From the NCBI GenBank assembly GCA_902792435.1, contig CADAZN010000007.1, positions 1 through 64,000 of the forward strand: DNA of 64,000 nucleotides, written 5' to 3'. Made by a program: the position numbers and the translations under genes. Numbering within the stretch: position 1 is the first letter of the stretch; every line of letters begins with the position of its first letter. Origin of the DNA: an uncultured Bacteroidales bacterium (lineage in GTDB: Bacteria > Bacteroidota > Bacteroidia > Bacteroidales > Muribaculaceae). Below are positions 51,127-60,021 of this stretch, in pieces. The notes under the pieces are model-generated. The model made no database searches, had not been told where the DNA came from, and was given only the letters and a program-made list of their open reading frames with translations.

Positions 51127-51960
51127 ATGGATAAACTGATTATTACCGCCGCAATTTGTGGCGCCGAGGTTACTAAGGAGCAGAATCCAAATGTTCCCTA
51201 CACCGTTGAGGAGATAGTTCGCGAGGCCAAGAGCGCCGTTGACGCTGGAGCAGCTATCGTGCATCTGCACGTGCGCTGGGACGACGGCACACCCACTCAG
51301 GACCGTGCCCGCTTCCAGGAATGCGAAGAGGCAATCTTGAAAGTTTGCCCCGACGTTATTCTGATTCCATCGACTGGTGGTGCAGTGGGAATGACTCCCG
51401 ACGAGCGTCTTCAGTCAACCGACACTATTCCTCTGCCCGAGATGGCAACCCTCGACTGTGGTACCTGCAACTTTGGCGATGAGATTTTCGACAACACCAT
51501 GCCCACTATGCGTGCCTTTGGCAAGCGCATGATGGAGCGCGGCATCAAGCCCGAGTATGAGTGCTTTGAAATGGGCCACCTCGACACCATCCTCAAGATG
51601 GCGAAGAAAGGCGAGGCTCCTGGTGCTCCCATGCAGTTCAACTTCGTGCTTGGCGTGCCTGGCTGCACCCCAGCAACTGTTGCCAACCTGTGCTGGCTCG
51701 TGAACGGCATTCCTGCCGGCTCGACCTGGACTGTTACAGGCGTTGGTCGTCATGCGTTCCCAATGGCAGCTGCTGCTATCGCTATGGGTGGCAACGTGCG
51801 CGTGGGCTTTGAGGACAATCTCTACCTTGAGAAAGGCGTTCTCGCCAAGAGTAACGGTGAGCTCGTTGAGAAGGTAGTGCGCATCGCCAAGGAACTTGGC
51901 CGTCCAATCGCCACCAGCGACGAGGCTCGCGAAATCCTGGGCCTCCCTCCACGTAAATAA
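51127..51960 (+). CDS. kce: 3-keto-5-aminohexanoate cleavage enzyme
   Basis: 277 residues from ATG at 51127 (MDKLIITAAICGAEVTKEQNPNVPYTV). The upstream in-frame ATG overlaps kal and is rejected. Family motifs: AGAAIVHLHVRWDDGTPTQD (zinc His pair), STGGAVGMTPDERL, MGHLDTI and FVLGVPGCTPAT. The enzyme condenses 3-keto-5-aminohexanoate with acetyl-CoA to give 3-aminobutyryl-CoA and acetoacetate, using Zn. Confidence 0.94.
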   Translation: MDKLIITAAICGAEVTKEQNPNVPYTVEEIVREAKSAVDAGAAIVHLHVRWDDGTPTQDRARFQECEEAILKVCPDVILIPSTGGAVGMTPDERLQSTDTIPLPEMATLDCGTCNFGDEIFDNTMPTMRAFGKRMMERGIKPEYECFEMGHLDTILKMAKKGEAPGAPMQFNFVLGVPGCTPATVANLCWLVNGIPAGSTWTVTGVGRHAFPMAAAAIAMGGNVRVGFEDNLYLEKGVLAKSNGELVEKVVRIAKELGRPIATSDEAREILGLPPRK

Positions 51961-52040
51961 AGCATTATTTACAAAACAGTCTCAATATTATTGCAAGCAA
52001 ATAAAAAGAATATTAACAATAAACAAAAACAAAAGAAACA

Positions 52041-53114
52041 ATGCAGAAACATGGAAATAGATTCGGTACTCACCGAGTAATTGAACCAGTGGGCGTACTG
52101 CCACAACCAGCTAACAAGCTTGACAACAACATGGACGAGATCTATGACAACGAGATTTTGATCGACGTACAAACCCTGAACATTGACTCGGCTTCGTTCA
52201 CCGATATCCACAACTATGCCAAGAGCCAGGCCAAGAATCCTGACGATGAGGCTGAAGTAATGGAGGAGATTAAGAAGGAAATGTTCCTTAACGTAGAGCT
52301 CCAGGGTAAGCACCGCAACCGCCGCACCGGTTCGGGCGGTATGCTCCTTGGTACAGTTGAGAAGATTGGCGACGCTCTCAAGGGCAAGATCGACCTCAAA
52401 GAGGGCGACCGCATCGCTACTCTCGTATCGCTGTCGCTCACTCCACTGCGCATCGACGAGATTCTTAACATCAAGGCCGACGTTGATCAGGTTGACATCA
52501 AGGGTAAAGCTATCCTCTTTGAGAGCGGTATCTATGCTAAAATTCCCGATGACATGCCCGAGAAACTTGCTTTGAGCGCACTCGACGTGGCTGGTGCTCC
52601 AGCTCAAACTGCTAAGTTGTGCCAGTATGGCCAGAACGTAGTTGTGCTTGGTGCTGGTGGCAAGAGCGGTATGCTCTGCTGCTACGAGGCTAAGAAGCGC
52701 GTAGGCGTTACCGGTAAGGTGATTGGTCTCGCCAACAGCCCCAAATCAACTCAGCGCATTAAGGACCTGGGCTTCTGCGACGTGGTAGAGAGCGTTGCTG
52801 GAATGACTCCAGTACAGGTTTATGAGCTCGTTAGCAAGCTCACCGATGGCAAGATGGCCGATGTTACTATCAACTGCGTTAACGTTCCCGATTGCGAGAT
52901 GACAGCTGTGCTCTGCACCCGCGACGACGGAGTTGTTTACTTCTTCTCGATGGCAACTAGCTTCACCAAGGCTGCTCTTGGTGCCGAGGGTATTGGTGCC
53001 GACACCAACATGATTATTGGTAACGGCTACACCAAGGGTCACGCCGAGTTCACACTCCAAGAGCTGCGTGAATGCCCCGAGTTGCGCAAGATTTTTGAGG
53101 AACTTTACGCTTAA
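52041..53114 (+). CDS. kdd: L-erythro-3,5-diaminohexanoate dehydrogenase
   Basis: The 357-residue protein begins NRFGTHRVIEPVGVLPQPANKLDN, typical of Kdd, with the nucleotide-binding loop VVVLGAGGKSGMLCCYEAKKR. It deaminates 3,5-diaminohexanoate oxidatively to 3-keto-5-aminohexanoate with NAD(P). It follows kce by 80 bp and precedes kamA across a hairpin-containing gap. Confidence 0.94.
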   Translation: MQKHGNRFGTHRVIEPVGVLPQPANKLDNNMDEIYDNEILIDVQTLNIDSASFTDIHNYAKSQAKNPDDEAEVMEEIKKEMFLNVELQGKHRNRRTGSGGMLLGTVEKIGDALKGKIDLKEGDRIATLVSLSLTPLRIDEILNIKADVDQVDIKGKAILFESGIYAKIPDDMPEKLALSALDVAGAPAQTAKLCQYGQNVVVLGAGGKSGMLCCYEAKKRVGVTGKVIGLANSPKSTQRIKDLGFCDVVESVAGMTPVQVYELVSKLTDGKMADVTINCVNVPDCEMTAVLCTRDDGVVYFFSMATSFTKAALGAEGIGADTNMIIGNGYTKGHAEFTLQELRECPELRKIFEELYA

Positions 53115-53125
53115 TTAGAATTATG

Positions 53126-53161
53126 GCTGTAGAGGCGTGCCATAATGTGCGCCTCTATGGC
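53126..53161 (+). promoter_or_regulatory. Hairpin in the kdd-kamA gap
   Basis: In RNA, GCUGUAGAGGCG pairs with CGCCUCUAUGGC (12 bp, two GU) around a 12-nt loop. A competing hairpin uses AUUAUGGC (53120-53127) with GCCAUAAU (53139-53146). No T run follows, so RNA processing, mRNA stability or partial attenuation is more likely than full termination. Confidence 0.5.
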
Positions 53162-53186
53162 TTAAAAACACATGAAATAATTTATC

Positions 53187-54464
53187 ATGGCAGAATCAAG
53201 AAGAAAACAATTGTTTCCCGATGTTACTGACGAGCAGTGGAACGACTGGAAATGGCAGGTAAAAAACCGCATCGAGACTCTTGAGGACCTGAAGAAGTAT
53301 GTTAGCCTTACCGCCGAGGAGGAAGAGGGTGTAAAGAAGACTCTCTCTACCCTGCGCATGGCCATTACTCCTTACTACTTGAGCCTCATTAACCCTGATG
53401 ACCCTAACGACCCAGTGCGCAAGCAGTGTATTCCTACTGGTCTTGAGACCCATCAGGCAGCTGCCGACCTTCTCGACCCATTGCATGAGGACGAGGACTC
53501 GCCAACACCTGGTTTGACTCACCGTTATCCCGATCGCGTGCTGTTCCTCATCACCGACATGTGCTCAATGTACTGCCGTCATTGCACTCGTCGTCGTTTT
53601 GCTGGACAGACCGACGCTGAGTGTGGTGCCGACCGCATCGAGAAGGCTATCGAGTATATCGAGAATACTCCAACCGTTCGCGACGTGCTGCTCTCTGGTG
53701 GCGACGCGCTGATGGTTACCGACAAGAAACTTGAGTATATCATCTCTCGCCTGCGTGCAATTCCTCATGTGGAAATTATCCGCTTGGGAACCCGCACTCC
53801 AGTGGTGTGCCCACAGCGCATCACTCCCGAGTTGTGCGACATGCTCAAGAAGTATCATCCCATTTGGCTCAACACTCACTTCAATCACCCCAACGAGATT
53901 ACCGAAGAGTCGACCCGTGCTTGCGAGATGCTCGCCAACGCCGGTGTGCCTCTGGGCAACCAGAGCGTGTTGCTGCGTGGCGTGAACGACTGCGTTCACG
54001 TGATGAAGCACTTGGTACAAGGCCTCGTGAAGATTCGCGTACGTCCTTACTATATCTACCAATGCGACCTCTCAATGGGATTGGAGCACTTCCGCACTCC
54101 AGTATCGAAGGGTATCGAGATTATCGAGGGTCTGCGTGGCCACACTTCGGGCTACTGCGTTCCAACCTTCGTTGTTGACGCTCCTGGTGGCGGTGGCAAG
54201 ACTCCAGTTATGCCACAGTATGTTATTTCTCAAGCTCCTGGCAGGGTAGTGCTGCGCAACTTTGAGGGCGTAATCACCACCTACACCGAGCCCACCGAGT
54301 ATCACAGCGAGTGCAACTGCCCCGAGTGCCAGGCGGCACGCAAGCAGGAGCAGGTGGCTGCCGACAAGGCTGTCGATGGTGTTATCTCGCTGCTTGAAGG
54401 CGAGCGCATGAACATCGAGCCAAAAGCTCTGAAACGTCACGAACGCAACGAAAAAAGAAAATAG
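53187..54464 (+). CDS. kamA: Lysine 2,3-aminomutase
   Basis: The 425-residue radical-SAM protein has the cluster motif CSMYCRHC (CX3CX2C, about residues 130-137), SGGDALMVTD, GTRTPVVCPQR, and the PLP lysine in DAPGGGGKTPVMPQY (about residue 335). It converts L-lysine to L-beta-lysine using PLP, SAM and a 4Fe-4S cluster. The C-terminal CNCPECQAARKQ may bind metal and stabilise the oligomer. Confidence 0.95.
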   Translation: MAESRRKQLFPDVTDEQWNDWKWQVKNRIETLEDLKKYVSLTAEEEEGVKKTLSTLRMAITPYYLSLINPDDPNDPVRKQCIPTGLETHQAAADLLDPLHEDEDSPTPGLTHRYPDRVLFLITDMCSMYCRHCTRRRFAGQTDAECGADRIEKAIEYIENTPTVRDVLLSGGDALMVTDKKLEYIISRLRAIPHVEIIRLGTRTPVVCPQRITPELCDMLKKYHPIWLNTHFNHPNEITEESTRACEMLANAGVPLGNQSVLLRGVNDCVHVMKHLVQGLVKIRVRPYYIYQCDLSMGLEHFRTPVSKGIEIIEGLRGHTSGYCVPTFVVDAPGGGGKTPVMPQYVISQAPGRVVLRNFEGVITTYTEPTEYHSECNCPECQAARKQEQVAADKAVDGVISLLEGERMNIEPKALKRHERNEKRK

Positions 54465-54489
54465 TTTGTAGTTAGTAGTTCAGCACAGC

Positions 54490-54522
54490 GATGGTGATGG
54501 TTTTACGCATGCCATCACCATC
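54490..54522 (+). promoter_or_regulatory. Hairpin in the kamA-kamB gap
   Basis: GATGGTGATGG and CCATCACCATC form a perfect 11-bp stem around an 11-nt loop, just before the kamB start. No T run follows, so it may shape translation or RNA stability. ATGs inside the stem are out of frame with kamB. Confidence 0.55.
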
Positions 54523-54537
54523 CTGTGACGGACGATA

Positions 54538-55560
54538 TTGCTGGCGGTGCCTTTCATCAATGACATATTGAACTACGACAGCCTCTCAATCGTGGGGTTG
54601 CAAAAGAATACCGGCAAGACCGAGTGCCTCAAGTATGTGCTTGCGAGGCTTCCGTTAGAGCGTAAGCGTGTGGCGGTGACATCGATAGGCATTGATGGTG
54701 AGACCACCGACCAAGTGACACGCACCCAGAAGCCTGAGATTGTGCTGCGCGAGGGTATGTACTTTGGCACTAGCGAGGCACATTATCGTCAACGACGACT
54801 GGTGTCGGAGCTCATAGACGTTAGCGACGAGAGCACTAGTTTGGGACGTGTGGTGACTGCAAAGGCGCTCACTCAGGGCAAAATACTGCTATCGGGACCC
54901 TCGTCAACCTCAGGCCTGCAGCGCTGGATGCGCGACACTCGCCGTCATGGCATCGACTTGGCGATTGTTGATGGTGCATTATCAAGGTTGAGCCTAGCGT
55001 CGCCTGCAGTAAGCCAGTCGATGATACTTGCCACAGGTGCTGCCTATTCAATCAACATGAGCCAGCTGGTGCAGCGCACAGCTTTTGTTGTCGACCTTAT
55101 TAATATAGGTATGACAAGTGAGGGCAACATTGCGCTGTTGAGCCCATTGGAGAGCGGCATGTGGTGGATTGACACCGATGGCCAGTTGCACGAGATGGAG
55201 GGCGCCACGTCACTATCGCAGCAAGTGGAGTTTCACGGCATGGACCGTTGCGCTACTCTTTATGTAGCAGGCGCGCTGGTCGACAGCTTCCTCGAGAAGT
55301 TGCGCAAGAACAAGCAATTGCGGCAAGTGGAACTCGTGGTGCGTGACTTTACTAAGATATTTGTCACTCCACAGCAGCTAAGGTTGTTTGAGAAAGCTGG
55401 AGGCCGCATCAAGGTGTTGCAAAAGAGCAAGCTCATTGCCGTAACTGTGAATCCCACGTCGCCCTCGGGCTACGTTCTCGACAGCGAGGCTGTTTGCGAC
55501 AAGATATCACAGGCTATAAACCTGCCAGTTTACGATCTCCTAAAATCAACTGATTGCTGA
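54538..55560 (+). CDS. kamB: Lysine 5,6-aminomutase reactivase subunit KamB (probable)
   Basis: The 340-residue protein is taken from TTG at 54538; an in-frame TGA at 54526 excludes an earlier start and there is no in-frame ATG nearby (GTG 54547 is an alternative). It has a P-loop-like IVGLQKNTGKTECL at about 16-30 (one residue longer than a canonical Walker A) and a Walker-B-like LAIVDGA. The gene is conserved beside kamC and kamDE in lysine fermenters. A role in reactivating the B12-dependent mutase is inferred from that linkage and from the names used for this family, not shown here. Confidence 0.78.
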   Translation: MLAVPFINDILNYDSLSIVGLQKNTGKTECLKYVLARLPLERKRVAVTSIGIDGETTDQVTRTQKPEIVLREGMYFGTSEAHYRQRRLVSELIDVSDESTSLGRVVTAKALTQGKILLSGPSSTSGLQRWMRDTRRHGIDLAIVDGALSRLSLASPAVSQSMILATGAAYSINMSQLVQRTAFVVDLINIGMTSEGNIALLSPLESGMWWIDTDGQLHEMEGATSLSQQVEFHGMDRCATLYVAGALVDSFLEKLRKNKQLRQVELVVRDFTKIFVTPQQLRLFEKAGGRIKVLQKSKLIAVTVNPTSPSGYVLDSEAVCDKISQAINLPVYDLLKSTDC

Positions 55561-55563
55561 AAA

Positions 55564-55588
55564 CTGACTACTGATAACTGAAAACTGA
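55564..55588 (+). repeat. Dispersed CTGA-type intergenic repeat, copy 2
   Basis: CTGACTACTGATAACTGA followed by AAACTGA fills the short kamB-kamC gap. It is the same family as the copies at 29303-29333 and 61719-61747. Confidence 0.5.
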
Positions 55589-55591
55589 TAA

Positions 55592-56953
55592 ATGCAATTA
55601 AAGAACGTCATAGAATCACCTTGCGCACTGCGGTTCATGCTCGATGGGCTGGACTTGCAGTCGGGTTTTGCGCGTCGCTGGCTTCTCGACACCGAGATGA
55701 TGACCTGCGAGGCCGAGATTGAGGCATCCTATGACGTGTTGCGCCAGTTTGTCGACTTTGTGCGCTCCATCGAGCCTTCATTCCTCAACACATTGTTGTT
55801 TAGGTTGCAGGGCGTGAAGGACATTCGCACCACAGTCAAGAACTTGCGTCAACAGTCCACTCTCGATGATATTGAGCTCTTTGAGGTCAAGCATCTTGCC
55901 ATTCTCTCGACCGAAGTGGCGAAATTGCTCAAGAATCATAATCTCGACTCGGCAGTTGAGATTCAGTCGCTCGACGAAGTGATTACCATCCTCGACCCCG
56001 ACGGTATGAAGATAGCGTCGTTCTACATCTACGATAGCTACTGCGAGCAGCTCAAGGACTTGCGCATTGCGATGCGCAAGAATCCCGACAAGCAGGATGA
56101 GTTGCTTCTCGAGGCGGCCGAGATAGAGGAAGAGGTGAGGATAGACCTAACCAAGAAACTGCACTCTCATGTCGATGACATTGAGCGTGCTCTAATAGCA
56201 CTTGCCAAGGTTGATATAGGTGTAGCCAAGGCTCGTCAGGTTGTGGATCAGGAACTATGTTTCCCCACAATTTCCAACGATGGCTCAAGTTGCTACAAGG
56301 CGTTGTTCCACCCGCAGGTGAAAGATGCCCTCAACCGTGCCGGCAGGCACTACCAGCCGGTAGACATTAGTTTTGCCGATAGCCCTACTCTTATTACTGG
56401 AGCCAATATGGGCGGCAAGACCGTAGTGCTCAAGACACTCACTTTGTGCCAACTGCTTTTCCAGTTTGGATTTGGCATACCAGCAAGTGAGGCGAGCATT
56501 GCAATAAAAGATGAGATATACTTCTGCATCGGCGACGAGCAATCGATAGAGAAAGGTCTTTCGTCGTTTGCTGCCGAGATGAAGAACATTGATGCCGTAA
56601 TACAGGCATCACGACAAAACCGAAGGTTATTGGCGTTGATTGACGAGCCAGCCCGCACCACCAACCCTACCGAGGGTACGGCACTGGTGCAAGCACTGCT
56701 CAAGGTGCTATCAACTAAGCACATGAGTCTCGTGATGACAACGCACTATGATATAGAGCCGGGAACTGCCCATTGCCTGCGTGTGAAGGGCTTTGACAAC
56801 GGCTCCATGAACTATTCGCTGGTTGAGGTCGCTGGCGGTGAAGTGCCTCACGAGGCTCTCACCATTGCTCAAAGTTTGGGCATAGATTCCGAATGGATTG
56901 ACCTAGCGAGAAAAGAACTTGACGAATCCAAACAACAAACAAGTACTATATAA
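55592..56953 (+). CDS. kamC: MutS-like ATPase KamC (probable mutase reactivase)
   Basis: The 453-residue protein is a MutS family ATPase without the mismatch-recognition domain. It has a long helical lever region (about residues 30-220), then Walker A LITGANMGGKTVVLK (about 268-282), FSSFAAEMKNIDAV-like signature (SSFAAEMKNID), Walker B LLALIDEPARTTNPTEGTAL, and VMTTHYD. Genes of this type occur in lysine 5,6- and ornithine 4,5-aminomutase clusters. With KamB it may exchange damaged cobalamin in KamDE using ATP; mismatch repair is unlikely given its short length and context. Confidence 0.85.
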   Translation: MQLKNVIESPCALRFMLDGLDLQSGFARRWLLDTEMMTCEAEIEASYDVLRQFVDFVRSIEPSFLNTLLFRLQGVKDIRTTVKNLRQQSTLDDIELFEVKHLAILSTEVAKLLKNHNLDSAVEIQSLDEVITILDPDGMKIASFYIYDSYCEQLKDLRIAMRKNPDKQDELLLEAAEIEEEVRIDLTKKLHSHVDDIERALIALAKVDIGVAKARQVVDQELCFPTISNDGSSCYKALFHPQVKDALNRAGRHYQPVDISFADSPTLITGANMGGKTVVLKTLTLCQLLFQFGFGIPASEASIAIKDEIYFCIGDEQSIEKGLSSFAAEMKNIDAVIQASRQNRRLLALIDEPARTTNPTEGTALVQALLKVLSTKHMSLVMTTHYDIEPGTAHCLRVKGFDNGSMNYSLVEVAGGEVPHEALTIAQSLGIDSEWIDLARKELDESKQQTSTI

Positions 56954-56968
56954 ATAATATAATGTGAT

Positions 56969-58525
56969 ATGCAGAAGAGTAAATTAGGATTAGATTTCCA
57001 GAAAGTGGAATATGCCCGAGGGTTGGCTAAGGGAATTGCGCAAGACGTGCAGACGTTTGTGGAGCAATACACCACAGTGGCTGTGGAGCGCACTTTGTGC
57101 CGACTGATGGGCATTGATGGAGTGGACGACAACGATGTGCCACTGCCTAACGTTGTGGTCGAGGCACTCAAAGATAAGGGTGTGTTGAGCGAGGGAGCTT
57201 TGTTCTTCATTGCCAACGCCATGATTCAAACGGGGCTTAACCCACAGCAGATTGCTGAGAAGGTGGCTGCCGAGGAACTCGACATCACCAAGGTGGTGAC
57301 TACCGATCCAAAGCAGATTGCCGATGTGCTGCAGCCTGTTATCGACGAGAGCATGGCACGCATCCGTGCACGTCGCGCACGCCGTGAGCACTATCTTGAG
57401 ACCATTGGCGAGGGTCCTAAACCCTACCTTTACATCATTGTTGCCACTGGTAACATCTATGAGGATGTGGTGCAAGCTCAGGCAGGTGCACGTCAGGGTG
57501 CCGATGTGATTGCTGTGATTCGTACTACAGGTCAAAGCTTGCTTGACTATGTGCCTTATGGAGCAACCACCGAGGGCTTCGGCGGTACTTTTGCTACCCA
57601 GGAGAACTTCCGCATCATGCGCAAAGCTCTCGATGAGGTGGGAGAGGAGCAAGGCCGCTACATTCGCCTGTGTAACTACTGCTCAGGACTGTGTATGCCC
57701 GAAATTGCCATCATGGGAGCCTTCGAGGGTCTTGACGTTATGCTCAACGACGCGCTCTATGGTATTCTCTTCCGCGACATCAACATGCAGCGCACGCTCA
57801 TCGACCAGTACATGAGCCGCATCATCAATGGCTTTGCCGGCGTTATCATCAACACTGGCGAGGATAACTATCTCACCACTGCCGATGCTGTTGAGGCAGC
57901 CCACACCGTGCTTGCCAGTGACCTCATCAACGAGCAGCTCGCCCTCATGGCAGGTCTGCCCGAGGAGCAAATGGGCTTGGGACACGCTTTCGAGATGGAT
58001 CCCATGCTCGAGAACGGTTTCTTGCTCGAGCTTGCACAGGCTCAGATGACACGCGAAATCTTCCCTAAAGCAACTCTAAAGTATATGCCTCCCACCAAGT
58101 TCATGACTGGTAACATCTTCCGTGGTCACATCCAGGATGCATTGTTCAACATGATTGGAATCTGGACACATCAGGGTATCCAGCTGCTGGGAATGCCCAC
58201 CGAGGCAATCCACACTCCATTCATGAGCGACCGTTACCTCTCAATCGAGAATGCCAAGTACATCTTCAACAACATGAAGAGCATTGGCGATGAGATGGAG
58301 TTCAAGGAGGACGGAATCTGCCGCAACCGCGTGAAAGAAGTGTTGGGCAACACTATCAAGTTGCTTGAGGACATTACCAAAGAGGGCCTCTTTACCGCCC
58401 TCGAGAAAGGTATCTTTGGTGACGTTAAGCGTCCTAAGAATGGTGGTAAGGGTCTGGCTGGCGTGACAATGAAGGGCGCCAACTATCTGAACCCATTTAT
58501 TGAACTGATGAAAGGCAAACGTTAA
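56969..58525 (+). CDS. kamD: Lysine 5,6-aminomutase alpha subunit
   Basis: The 518-residue protein begins KLGLDFQKVEYARGLAKGIAQDVQTFVEQYTTVAVERT and contains VVATGNIYEDVVQAQAGARQGADVIAVIRTTGQSLLDYVPYGATTEGFGGTFATQENF split along the TIM barrel, and LYGILFRDINMQRTLIDQYMSR. These are KamD hallmarks. With KamE it moves the terminal amino group of lysine or beta-lysine using adenosylcobalamin and PLP. It starts 15 bp after kamC. Confidence 0.95.
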   Translation: MQKSKLGLDFQKVEYARGLAKGIAQDVQTFVEQYTTVAVERTLCRLMGIDGVDDNDVPLPNVVVEALKDKGVLSEGALFFIANAMIQTGLNPQQIAEKVAAEELDITKVVTTDPKQIADVLQPVIDESMARIRARRARREHYLETIGEGPKPYLYIIVATGNIYEDVVQAQAGARQGADVIAVIRTTGQSLLDYVPYGATTEGFGGTFATQENFRIMRKALDEVGEEQGRYIRLCNYCSGLCMPEIAIMGAFEGLDVMLNDALYGILFRDINMQRTLIDQYMSRIINGFAGVIINTGEDNYLTTADAVEAAHTVLASDLINEQLALMAGLPEEQMGLGHAFEMDPMLENGFLLELAQAQMTREIFPKATLKYMPPTKFMTGNIFRGHIQDALFNMIGIWTHQGIQLLGMPTEAIHTPFMSDRYLSIENAKYIFNNMKSIGDEMEFKEDGICRNRVKEVLGNTIKLLEDITKEGLFTALEKGIFGDVKRPKNGGKGLAGVTMKGANYLNPFIELMKGKR

Positions 58526-58544
58526 AAAATAGGAGACACAAGAT

Positions 58545-59249
58545 ATGAGCGAAGGACTATATTCAATGGAAGCTAAGGATTTTGACAAAACCTTAGACTT
58601 ATCGAAGATAAAACCCTATGGCGACACCATGAACGATGGCAACGAGAACCCAAGTGTGGTGTTCTATCAGGAGCTAACACCTGGTTTCACCTTCTTGAAC
58701 TGCTATGGCAGCTGCACTCACACTGTGGACTACACCAATATCTATGTCCCCAAGGTTGAGTCTAACACGATGGACATGTATGAGACCGATGAGTACATCA
58801 AGGAGAACATCGGCCGCAAGATTGTGATTGTGGGAGCATCAACCGGTACCGACGCGCACACCGTGGGCATCGATGCCATCATGAACATGAAGGGCTATGC
58901 CGGCCACTACGGACTGGAGCGCTATGAGATGATTGAGGCCTATAATCTGGGCTCGCAAGTGCCCAACGAGGAGTTCATTGCCCGTGGCATCGAGTTGCAT
59001 GCCGATGCGTTGCTAGTGTCGCAGACTGTGACTCAAAAAGACGTGCACATCCAGAACATGACCAATTTCATCGAGCTTATGGAGGCCGAGGGTCTGCGTG
59101 ACAAGATGATTTGCTGCTGCGGCGGTGCTCGTGTTACCCACGAGCTAGCCAAAGAGCTTGGCTTTGACGCTGGCTTTGGTATGAATACCTATGCCGACGA
59201 TGTGGCTTCGTTTGTAGTCCAGGAAATGGTGAAGCGTGGCATGAAATAA
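58545..59249 (+). CDS. kamE: Lysine 5,6-aminomutase beta subunit (B12-binding)
   Basis: The 234-residue protein has the cobalamin-binding DxHxxG motif as DAHTVG (Asp103-His105-Gly108) in IVGASTGTDAHTVGIDAI. Lys116 lies eleven residues after the His, in MNMKG, which matches the spacing of His133 and PLP-binding Lys144 in the Clostridium sticklandii enzyme. Both cofactor sites therefore look intact. It starts 19 bp after kamD. It is slightly shorter than the clostridial subunit at the N-terminus. Confidence 0.95.
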   Translation: MSEGLYSMEAKDFDKTLDLSKIKPYGDTMNDGNENPSVVFYQELTPGFTFLNCYGSCTHTVDYTNIYVPKVESNTMDMYETDEYIKENIGRKIVIVGASTGTDAHTVGIDAIMNMKGYAGHYGLERYEMIEAYNLGSQVPNEEFIARGIELHADALLVSQTVTQKDVHIQNMTNFIELMEAEGLRDKMICCCGGARVTHELAKELGFDAGFGMNTYADDVASFVVQEMVKRGMK

Positions 59250-59349
59250 CAGTTTAGAGGAGAGGGTAGAGGTGAGAGCACCCCAATCTCCGTTTACTTG
59301 AGAAATATATTTAAACAAAATAATATTAATATCATAAACCGTAACTATT

Positions 59350-60009
59350 ATGGATAAACATGAAATGAGAGAGGTCATCGCTAAGCGTGCTGCCAAGGAG
59401 TTGCACGACGGTGACGTAGTGAACTTGGGTATTGGTATCCCAACATTAATTCCTAACTACTTGCCCGAGGGTGTAGAGGTTACTCTGCAAACCGAGAACG
59501 GCGCTATGGGCATGGGTCCAACACCTGCCGAGGGTGAGGAAGACAAGAACTTGATTAACGCTGGTGGTGGCTACATCACTCTGGAGCCAGGCGCTTGCAC
59601 TTTCGACTCGGCTACTTCGTTTGCCATCATTCGTGGTGGTCACGTTAACGTGTCGTTCCTGGGCGCTCTGCAGGTTGACGAGAAGGGTAACCTTGCCAAC
59701 TGGATTATCCCTGGCAAGATGGCTCCCGGTATGGGCGGCGCAATGGACCTCGTAGTAGGTGCTAAGCGTGTAATCCTTACTATGGAGCACACCCAGAAGG
59801 GCAACCACAAGATTTTGAAAGAGTGCACTCTGCCACTCACTGCAGCTGGCCAGGTTAACATGATTATCACCGAGATGGGTGTTATGGACATCACCCCTGA
59901 GGGCATCGTTCTGCGTGAGCTCCACCCCGAGTTCACAGTTGAGCAGGTACAGGAAGCTACTGGCGCTACTCTCATCATCGATCCTAACCTCAAACCAATG
60001 GATATCTAA
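59350..60009 (+). CDS. atoA: Butyrate-acetoacetate CoA-transferase subunit B
   Basis: The 219-residue protein has GDVVNLGIGIPTLIPNYLPEGV, the catalytic Glu in LQTENGAMGMGP (about residue 44), and GGAMDLVVGAKRVILTMEHTQKGNHKIL. It is the partner of the first operon gene. Together they make the CoA transferase linking butyryl-CoA to acetoacetate. A 100-bp gap before it holds no clear promoter. Confidence 0.92.
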   Translation: MDKHEMREVIAKRAAKELHDGDVVNLGIGIPTLIPNYLPEGVEVTLQTENGAMGMGPTPAEGEEDKNLINAGGGYITLEPGACTFDSATSFAIIRGGHVNVSFLGALQVDEKGNLANWIIPGKMAPGMGGAMDLVVGAKRVILTMEHTQKGNHKILKECTLPLTAAGQVNMIITEMGVMDITPEGIVLRELHPEFTVEQVQEATGATLIIDPNLKPMDI

Positions 60010-60021
60010 TCCACAACTGTT

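Noticed and set aside
52214-52607. Minus-strand frames opposite kdd
   Set aside because: They mirror the kdd codons and have no domain signal.
53120-53161. H-type pseudoknot in the kdd-kamA gap
   Set aside because: Both stems have 8 bp or more but the connecting loop over the first stem is only 3 nt, too short for simultaneous formation; mutually exclusive hairpins are more plausible.
54491-54511. ATG codons in the hairpin as kamB starts
   Set aside because: All are out of frame with kamB, and an in-frame TGA lies at 54526.
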